11,794 nt of DNA from Lachnospiraceae bacterium (lineage in GTDB: Bacteria; Bacillota; Clostridia; Lachnospirales; Lachnospiraceae), in NCBI GenBank assembly GCA_900770325.1, contig CAAGKE010000255.1:1-11794 (forward strand), read 5' to 3'. The notes beneath the pieces are model-generated. The model had not been told where the DNA came from and did not search any database. It saw only the letters and a program-made list of their open reading frames with translations. Both the position numbers and the translations under genes were made by a program. Positions 6,331 through 11,794 of this stretch are shown here, one piece after another (the stretch's first letter is position 1; the number at the start of each line of letters is the position of its first letter).

Positions 6331-8239
6331 GATGCATACCCCGAATCTGGCGAATGAAAACTATAAAAAATTGGCAGAACTGTTCCCTGATGCTGTGACG
6401 GAAACCGTGGATGAAGAGGGAAATGTAGTCCGTGCCATCGATAAGGATGTGTTGATGCAGGAAATCAATACCCGTGTAGTTGACGATGGACAGCAACGGT
6501 ACCAGTTTACCTGGCCGGACAAGCGAAAAGCCATCTTGCTGGCCAATGAACCCATTGCAAAGACTCTGCGACTGGACCGGGAAAAGTCTGTCAGCCGGGA
6601 TGGAACGCCTGGCGGGGAAATCGATAGCGAAAATATCTATATCGAAGGGGATAACCTGGATGCGTTGAAACTGTTGCGGGAAACGTATTTGGGGAAAGTA
6701 AAGATGATTTATATTGATCCTCCTTATAATACTGGGAATGATTTTATTTATGAAGATGATTTTACGCAAAGCATAGAAGATTACAAAGATAATAGTGGGC
6801 AACTTGATGAAGAAGGAAATAGGTTAGTGCAAAATCTTACTAGCAATGGTAGATTTCATACAGATTGGCTAAACATGATTTATCCAAGATTAAAAATTTC
6901 CAAAGACTTACTTCAAGATAATGGAGTTATTTTTATTTCTATTGATGACAATGAACTTGAAAATCTTATAAAAGTTGGAAAAGAAATTTTCGGGGAACGT
7001 AATTATATTAATATTTTAAAATGGAAGCGTAAAAAACAGCCTTCTTTTTTATCGAAACACATAGCTCCACTAATGGAATATATTGTGATATTTGCCAAAA
7101 ATGAGGATGCTCTGGGAAAACTTTCTATTGAAAATGTAAGCGATTCTACAAAAAAAGTTATAAATATATCAAATCCAGAGACCGAGCGTTATTTTAAAGC
7201 AGGAGTGGAAGTTAAAGGAATTAAAAATGGTACAGGTAAGATATTGAAAGGCAAATATGTAGTTAAAACCATGCAAATAGAATATCTTGATGATGTTATT
7301 ATTAGGAATCATAAAACAATTAATCCAGTGAGAGTACGCGCTAAATTCCTAAATACACAAGACAAAATTGATGAATATATTGATAATAATCTATTATTCA
7401 TTACAAAAGCAAAAGGGTTGAGACGTTATGTTAGTCCAGAAGAAAGTAATAAAGAAAAATCAATTACAGACTTATTGTTAAATTGGGGAGATAATCAAGA
7501 TAGCGAAAAAGAGCAAAGACGCCTCTTTGGGTGTAAATATTTTGATTATAGTAAACCGACGAAACTTATTTTCAATTTAATTAAATCAAGCACAAAGAAC
7601 AATGATATAATAATGGACTTTTTTTCCGGATCAGCTACTACTGCCGATGCTTGTTTACAATTAAATGCAGAGGATGAAGGACATCGAAAATTCATCCTTA
7701 TTCAATTACCAGAAGGAATTATCGAGGGAAGCGAAGCGTATGAAGACGGAATCAAATCAATCTGTGATATTGGTGAAGAGCGTATTCGTCGTGCGGCAAA
7801 GATAATCGAAGAAGAAACTGAAGCAGACATTGACTATGGTTTCCGTTGCTTTAAGGTTGATTCCACCAACATGAAAGAAGTTTACTATAATCCCAGCAAA
7901 GTTAAGCAAATGGAGCTCAGTGACTACACCGATAATATCAAAGAAGACCGTACTCCCGAGGATCTGCTTATCCAGGTGATGCTGGATTTGGGTGTATTGC
8001 TTTCTTCCAAAGTGGAAGAAAAGACCATTGCTGAGAAGAAAGTCTACTCAGTGGCTGACGGGTATATGATGGCTTGTTTTGATCAAGATATTACGGATGA
8101 AGTAGTGACTGCCATTGCAAAGGCCAAACCCTTCTATGCAGTGTTCCGTGACAGCAGTATGGCAGATGACAGTGTGGCTGCCAACTTTGAACAGATTTTT
8201 GCAGCCTACAGCCCGGAAACCATAAGGAAGGTGTTGTAA
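6317..8239 (+). CDS. mod: Type III restriction-modification DNA adenine methyltransferase (Mod)
   Basis: 640 aa, normal for type III Mod. It would recognise a short asymmetric site and methylate adenine N6 using S-adenosylmethionine, both protecting host DNA and giving Res its specificity. It has the beta-class motif order: catalytic DPPY at 134-137 (IYIDPPYNTGNDF), then target recognition (about 230-400), then AdoMet-binding DFFSGSATT at 434-442. The C-terminal about 130 residues probably contact Res. The ATG is chosen because GGAGGAA (6303-6309) ends seven bases before it. It overlaps the DUF4391 stop by 14 bases, and res starts one base after its stop. Base composition drops sharply from the DPPY codons to beyond motif I, although the frame is intact. 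The site recognised cannot be predicted from sequence alone. Confidence 0.92.
   Translation: MEKLKMHTPNLANENYKKLAELFPDAVTETVDEEGNVVRAIDKDVLMQEINTRVVDDGQQRYQFTWPDKRKAILLANEPIAKTLRLDREKSVSRDGTPGGEIDSENIYIEGDNLDALKLLRETYLGKVKMIYIDPPYNTGNDFIYEDDFTQSIEDYKDNSGQLDEEGNRLVQNLTSNGRFHTDWLNMIYPRLKISKDLLQDNGVIFISIDDNELENLIKVGKEIFGERNYINILKWKRKKQPSFLSKHIAPLMEYIVIFAKNEDALGKLSIENVSDSTKKVINISNPETERYFKAGVEVKGIKNGTGKILKGKYVVKTMQIEYLDDVIIRNHKTINPVRVRAKFLNTQDKIDEYIDNNLLFITKAKGLRRYVSPEESNKEKSITDLLLNWGDNQDSEKEQRRLFGCKYFDYSKPTKLIFNLIKSSTKNNDIIMDFFSGSATTADACLQLNAEDEGHRKFILIQLPEGIIEGSEAYEDGIKSICDIGEERIRRAAKIIEEETEADIDYGFRCFKVDSTNMKEVYYNPSKVKQMELSDYTDNIKEDRTPEDLLIQVMLDLGVLLSSKVEEKTIAEKKVYSVADGYMMACFDQDITDEVVTAIAKAKPFYAVFRDSSMADDSVAANFEQIFAAYSPETIRKVL
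6705..7700 (+). other. AT-rich mosaic segment of mod covering the specificity region
   Basis: Four 60-base rows counted here (starting 6721, 6841, 7261, 7321) total 67 of 240 G+C (28%). The row at 6481 has 32 of 60 and the row at 7981 has 25 of 60. Codon choice switches from CTG/CGG/ACC-rich to TTA/AAT/ATA-rich just before the DPPY codons and recovers gradually after motif I (about 7700-7900). The boundaries are approximate. The segment encodes the target recognition domain, and domain exchange is a known route to new type III specificities. Confidence 0.65.
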
Positions 8240-8240
8240 G

Positions 8241-11200
8241 ATGGCGGCCATGAAGTTCAAGTTTACCATTCAGCAATACCAGACAGAAGCTGTAGATAGT
8301 GTGGTAAAGGTGTTCCAGGGGCAGCCCTATCAGGACCATCTGCAGTATCGGAGAGATACTGGCAACCAACCCATGGAACAGGATCTGTTTGCCAATGACA
8401 ATGGGTTTGCCAATGCTCCCATTCGTCTTGATCAGCTGGATATTCTGAAAAACATCCAGAACGTACAACGGGAAAATAACATCAAGTCTTCTTCCAGCCT
8501 GGCAAAACATATGGGAGCCTGTTCCCTGGATGTGGAAATGGAAACAGGGACGGGCAAAACCTATGTGTACATCAAGACCATGTTTGAACTGAACCAGAAA
8601 TATGGCTGGAGTAAGTTCATTGTGGTCGTCCCCTCCATTGCCATTCGGGAAGGGGTACAGAAAAGTTTCCAGACTATGCAGGACCATTTTATGGAACTGT
8701 ATGGGAAAAAGGCACGGTTCTTCATCTATAATTCCAAAAACCTCACGGATATTGACAGCTTCAGTTCTAGTGGCGATCTGTCAGTTATGATTATCAACGT
8801 ACAAGCCTTTAACGCCCGTGGTAAGGATGCCCGCCGGATCCGGATGGAATTGGATTCGTTCGGCAGCCGCAAGCCCATGGATGTAATCCAGGCCAACCAT
8901 CCTATCCTGATTTTGGATGAGCCCCAGAAGATGGGCGGCAAGAAGACACAAGAGTCTTTAAAAGAATTCAACCCTTTGTTTGTCCTGAATTACTCGGCAA
9001 CCCATAAAGAGCACCACGACCTGGTTTATGTATTAGACGCTCTGGATGCTTATCAGAAGAAACTGGTCAAAAAAATTATCGTGAAAGGGATTGAACTCAA
9101 GAATTTGCGAGGTACGGATGGGTATCTGTTTTTGGAAGATATATTGGTTTCTCCCAACGAGAAACCAAAAGCCCGACTGGAATTTGAAATAAAATATGAT
9201 AAATCCATCAATCGGGAAAGCCGTATTGTCAAAGTGGATGACGACCTGTATGCTCTTTCCAAAGGAATGGAGCAATATCGAGGCTATCATATCAATTTCA
9301 TTGATCCAAAGTTAGGCAAAGTAACCTTTACAAATGGTGTAGAGATTTCCAAAGGAGAAGTACAGGGGGACGTAAGCGAAAAGGATATCCGCCGGGCACA
9401 GATCCGGGAGACCATCCGGTCTCATTTTGAGAGAGAAGAAACCTTGTTTGATAAGGGTATCAAGACCCTTTCTCTGTTCTTCATTGATAAGGTAGAGCAT
9501 TACCGAAAATATGATGATGCAGGAAATGAAATGAACTCGGAATACGGGCAGATGTTCGAAGAAGAATATACGGCACTGTTGAACGAATATTCTTCGCTGT
9601 TTGATTCCCCTTATCAACGATATCTAAAAAGTATCGATGTCCATGGAACCCACGCCGGCTATTTCAGCATCGATAAAAAGGGTCATAAAGTAGACTCCAA
9701 AGTTAAAAATGGTTCGGATGTCAGTGATGATGAATCAGCTTATGAGCTGATTCTTAAAGACAAGGAACGATTGCTTTCATTGGATAATCCTGTTCGGTTC
9801 ATCTTTTCCCATTCGGCGCTGCGAGAAGGCTGGGATAATCCCAATGTGTTCCAGATTTGTACGTTAAAACACGGTGGTGACAGTACTACCAACAAGCGTC
9901 AGGAAGTGGGCCGTGGCCTGCGACTTTGCGTAAATCAGGATGGCATTCGTATGGATGCAAACGTCCTGGGCGAAAATCAGGTCCAGGAAATCAACCAGTT
10001 GACTGTTGTTGCCAGCGATGGGTATGATGAATTTGTTTCTTCCCTGCAAAAAGAAATCAAGGAGGATCTGTATGATCGGCCGACCAAGGCTACTACGGAA
10101 TACTTCACGGGTAAAGAAGTAAAAGTGGGAGATCAGATTGTCACTATTTCGGGCGAGCAGGCTTCTTCTATTTACTTTTATCTGGTGAAGCATGAATACA
10201 TTGATGAGGAGAACAACATTACAGAAAAATATCATATCGATAAGGACAACCATACGCTTCAACCATTACCAGATAAAGTCAAAAGCATTGCCGATGGTGT
10301 ATTTAAGCTGATTGACAGCATCTTTGATGAACATGCACTGGATGGAATGATTGCCAATGGAAATACCACAAAGGTTCCTGAAAACAAATTGAATGCCAAT
10401 TTCAAGAAAGCAGAATTCCAGGCGCTGTGGAAAAAGATCAATCACAAATATACCTATACCGTGCATTTTGACAGCCAGGAATTGATAAAAAAGGCAATCA
10501 AACATATTGACGATAAATTGATTGTCAGCGAATTGCAGTATGTTCTCACAACTGGAACCCAGGGAAAAGACTGGTCAGCTGAAAACATAAAAAATCGTAC
10601 AGGATTTACAGCCGAAAAGAGTCATACATTTAAGTTGAACCGGGCACAAACCAGCCAGGTGAAATATGATTTGATTGGGAAAATCGGGGCCGGAACTCAT
10701 TTGACGAGAAAAACAGTGACTGCCATTTTGATGGGTATTTCGCCTGTGAAATTTGGCATGTATGCTGCGAACCCGGAAGAATTCATCACCAAAGTCATCA
10801 GGCTAATTAATGAAGAAAAAGCCACCATGATTGTGGATGATATTACCTACAACAAGACCGATGGGACGTATGATTCCACGATTTTCACCGCTGAACGAAA
10901 CAAAGATTTTTCCAAGGCTTATCTGGCCAAGAAAAACGTGCAGGATTATGTGTTTGCAGATGGCACGGCAGAAAAATCGGTAGAACGGCGTTTTGCTGAA
11001 GATATGGATTTGGACGACAAAGTCGTGGTGTACGCAAAATTACCCCGGGGATTCCAGATTCCCACACCGGTGGGGAATTATGCACCGGACTGGGCTATCG
11101 CCTTTAAAAAGGGTACGGTGAAACACATATACTTTGTGGCAGAAACAAAGGGAACGATGAACAGTCTGGAATTACGGGCCATCGAAAAAGCTAAAATCGA

Positions 11201-11300
11201 TTGTGCCAAAAAGCTGTTCAACGAGATGTCAACGGAAGATGTGGTTTATGGTCAGGTGGATACGTATGACCATTTACTGCAGCTGATTGAATCGATTTAA
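8241..11300 (+). CDS. res: Type III restriction endonuclease subunit (Res)
   Basis: 1019 aa, full length for type III Res: an ATP-dependent SF2 motor fused to a C-terminal nuclease that cuts unmodified DNA in complex with Mod. Motif I is TGTGKT at 102-107, motif II is DEPQ at 226-229 and motif III is SAT at 252-254. Motif V is in HSALREGWDNPNVFQ at 524-538, and motif VI is QEVGRGLRL at 554-562. The nuclease signature PD-(D/E)xK is P949-D950 (NYAPDWAI) with E968-x-K970 (FVAETKG). All these residues are present, so an active enzyme is expected. The ATG at 8241 lies nine bases after AGGAAGG (8225-8231). A second ATG at 8250 is too far from it. The gene starts one base after the mod stop and ends the operon, followed by a hairpin terminator. 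Confidence 0.93.
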   Translation: MAAMKFKFTIQQYQTEAVDSVVKVFQGQPYQDHLQYRRDTGNQPMEQDLFANDNGFANAPIRLDQLDILKNIQNVQRENNIKSSSSLAKHMGACSLDVEMETGTGKTYVYIKTMFELNQKYGWSKFIVVVPSIAIREGVQKSFQTMQDHFMELYGKKARFFIYNSKNLTDIDSFSSSGDLSVMIINVQAFNARGKDARRIRMELDSFGSRKPMDVIQANHPILILDEPQKMGGKKTQESLKEFNPLFVLNYSATHKEHHDLVYVLDALDAYQKKLVKKIIVKGIELKNLRGTDGYLFLEDILVSPNEKPKARLEFEIKYDKSINRESRIVKVDDDLYALSKGMEQYRGYHINFIDPKLGKVTFTNGVEISKGEVQGDVSEKDIRRAQIRETIRSHFEREETLFDKGIKTLSLFFIDKVEHYRKYDDAGNEMNSEYGQMFEEEYTALLNEYSSLFDSPYQRYLKSIDVHGTHAGYFSIDKKGHKVDSKVKNGSDVSDDESAYELILKDKERLLSLDNPVRFIFSHSALREGWDNPNVFQICTLKHGGDSTTNKRQEVGRGLRLCVNQDGIRMDANVLGENQVQEINQLTVVASDGYDEFVSSLQKEIKEDLYDRPTKATTEYFTGKEVKVGDQIVTISGEQASSIYFYLVKHEYIDEENNITEKYHIDKDNHTLQPLPDKVKSIADGVFKLIDSIFDEHALDGMIANGNTTKVPENKLNANFKKAEFQALWKKINHKYTYTVHFDSQELIKKAIKHIDDKLIVSELQYVLTTGTQGKDWSAENIKNRTGFTAEKSHTFKLNRAQTSQVKYDLIGKIGAGTHLTRKTVTAILMGISPVKFGMYAANPEEFITKVIRLINEEKATMIVDDITYNKTDGTYDSTIFTAERNKDFSKAYLAKKNVQDYVFADGTAEKSVERRFAEDMDLDDKVVVYAKLPRGFQIPTPVGNYAPDWAIAFKKGTVKHIYFVAETKGTMNSLELRAIEKAKIDCAKKLFNEMSTEDVVYGQVDTYDHLLQLIESI

Positions 11301-11305
11301 GGAAG

Positions 11306-11338
11306 AACGGAGGCGCTATAATACAACGTCTCCGTTTT
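11306..11338 (+). terminator. Probable terminator of the restriction operon
   Basis: AACGGAGGCG (11306-11315) pairs with CGTCTCCGTT (11327-11336), allowing one G-U pair, around an 11-base loop. The stem runs into a short TTTT tract (11335-11338). It begins six bases after the res stop codon. The T tract is short, so termination may be partial. Confidence 0.6.
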
Positions 11339-11471
11339 CCATATAAGTAGAGACTGATGAACAATAACAAGAAGAAACAACAATCCGTTAATTTTGGGCC
11401 ATTTTTACTGTATCTGATTGCTACCAATCCTACTTTGATGAAGCCCATTGAAAAATTGAGGAGGGAGTCTC

Positions 11472-11681
11472 ATGAAAAAGACGTTGGTCATCCTTTTAAC
11501 CTTGTTGTCCACCTTCTGCCTGGCTGCGCCGGCAATGGCCTATTTGGGCAATCCGCGGACCATGAAATTCCACAATGAAGATTGCCGGACTATCAGGCAC
11601 CGGGGGAATTTTGTGGAAATCGAGGATCGGGATGAGGCAATTGCAGAGGGGTATGCGCCGTGCCAGGTTTGTCAGCCGTGA
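11472..11681 (+). CDS. Small exported protein with Ada-type Cys/His metal-binding motif
   Basis: 69 aa. Residues 1-23 form a clear Sec signal peptide: MKK, a hydrophobic core LVILLTLLSTFCLA, then an AMA cleavage signal. The mature part, about 46 residues, has the pattern FHNEDC (33-38) followed by APCQVCQP (62-69). Cys38, Cys64 and Cys67, perhaps with His34, resemble the zinc-binding module of Ada and of small nuclease-associated proteins (the KFH..DC...GY.PC..C pattern). The usual DNA-repair or nuclease partner domain is missing. A strong GAGGAGGGAG site (11458-11467) precedes the ATG. It lies 171 bases after res, beyond the terminator, so it is probably a separate unit and not part of the restriction system. 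Its function outside the membrane is unknown. Confidence 0.7.
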   Translation: MKKTLVILLTLLSTFCLAAPAMAYLGNPRTMKFHNEDCRTIRHRGNFVEIEDRDEAIAEGYAPCQVCQP

Positions 11682-11735
11682 TAGCGAAAACCCGAGAATC
11701 GACGTCGTACAATCGATGGTTCACCGACACTGTAG

Positions 11736-11758
11736 GGGTCAATCAGCGTGATCGACCC
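11736..11758. repeat. Intergenic hairpin, possible dispersed repeat
   Basis: GGGTCAATCA (11736-11745) and TGATCGACCC (11749-11758) form a 10-bp stem with one mismatch and a GCG loop. Nearby CGACGTCG (11700-11707) is a perfect 8-bp palindrome, and the stretch 11682-11794 has no plausible gene. The GC-rich, palindromic style resembles the element at the left end of the window, though the sequence differs. It continues to the window edge, so its ends cannot be defined. There is no T tract, so it is not a typical terminator. Confidence 0.45.
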
Positions 11759-11794
11759 GCGCCCGCAGGTTCCGGGTCCGGTGTGTTAACCCTG

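Noticed and set aside
7619..7625. Run of seven T residues in mod as a phase-variation tract
   Set aside because: It simply encodes the two Phe residues and start of the Ser codon of motif I. It is short compared with known phase-variable repeats, and the frame is open.
11317..11322. TATAAT as the -10 box for the exported-protein gene
   Set aside because: It lies in the loop of the res terminator hairpin and has no -35 at a suitable distance.
11357..11578. 73-codon plus-strand ORF between res and the exported-protein gene
   Set aside because: Its ribosome binding site is weak and its second half overlaps the well-supported signal-peptide gene in another frame. Only the first roughly 38 codons, which include a hydrophobic stretch, could be a leader or remnant, and nothing recognisable supports this.

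Overview
The window looks like a defence locus in a low-to-mid GC member of the Bacillota. The evidence is a DnaI-like helicase loader with an N-terminal cysteine cluster, a phage-type replisome-organizer protein, strong AGGAGG-type ribosome binding sites and a Cro/CI-type regulator. The palindromic intergenic repeats at both ends and the codon use made me think of Negativicutes such as Acidaminococcus, but this is an impression and not a demonstrated assignment.

Left part (1-2111), minus strand. A palindrome-studded repeat element (about 2-214) lies just after the stop of a DnaI/DnaC-type AAA+ helicase loader (224-1177). A 155-base gap then carries a phased array of degenerate 10-bp repeats (1251-1320) bracketed by an inverted repeat. 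Upstream are a small replisome-organizer N-terminal-domain protein (1333-1782), a good rho-independent terminator (1830-1857) and a 74-residue HTH regulator (1887-2111). The loader/organizer pair is typical of phage or mobile-element replication modules.

Middle (2112-2458): a 347-base AT-rich gene-free region between divergent genes. It holds a probable promoter for the HTH gene, a TATAAT element for the rightward operon, two GTACAA-containing dyads that share an exact 11-bp sequence, and a near-perfect 20-bp palindrome.

Right part (2459-11300), plus strand: one tightly packed four-gene operon. It encodes an SNF2-type helicase with a degenerate PLD-like N-terminal domain (1077 aa), a DUF4391-like protein (213 aa), a type III DNA adenine methyltransferase Mod (640 aa) and a type III restriction subunit Res (1019 aa). 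The junctions are ATGA overlap, 14-base overlap and 1-base gap, so the four products are probably made together. Mod would supply sequence recognition and protective methylation. Res would supply translocase and PD-(D/E)xK nuclease activity. The helicase and the DUF4391 protein are extra parts absent from classical two-gene type III systems. All recognisable catalytic motifs of Mod and Res are present, so the system appears intact. The central specificity region of mod is strikingly AT-rich compared with its flanks, which suggests a swapped target recognition domain. The operon ends at a hairpin (11306-11338).

Tail (11301-11794): a small exported protein with an Ada-type Cys/His metal-binding signature (11472-11681), followed by another hairpin repeat (11736-11758) that may belong to a second dispersed intergenic element. 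I found no tRNA, rRNA, CRISPR array, transposase or integrase.
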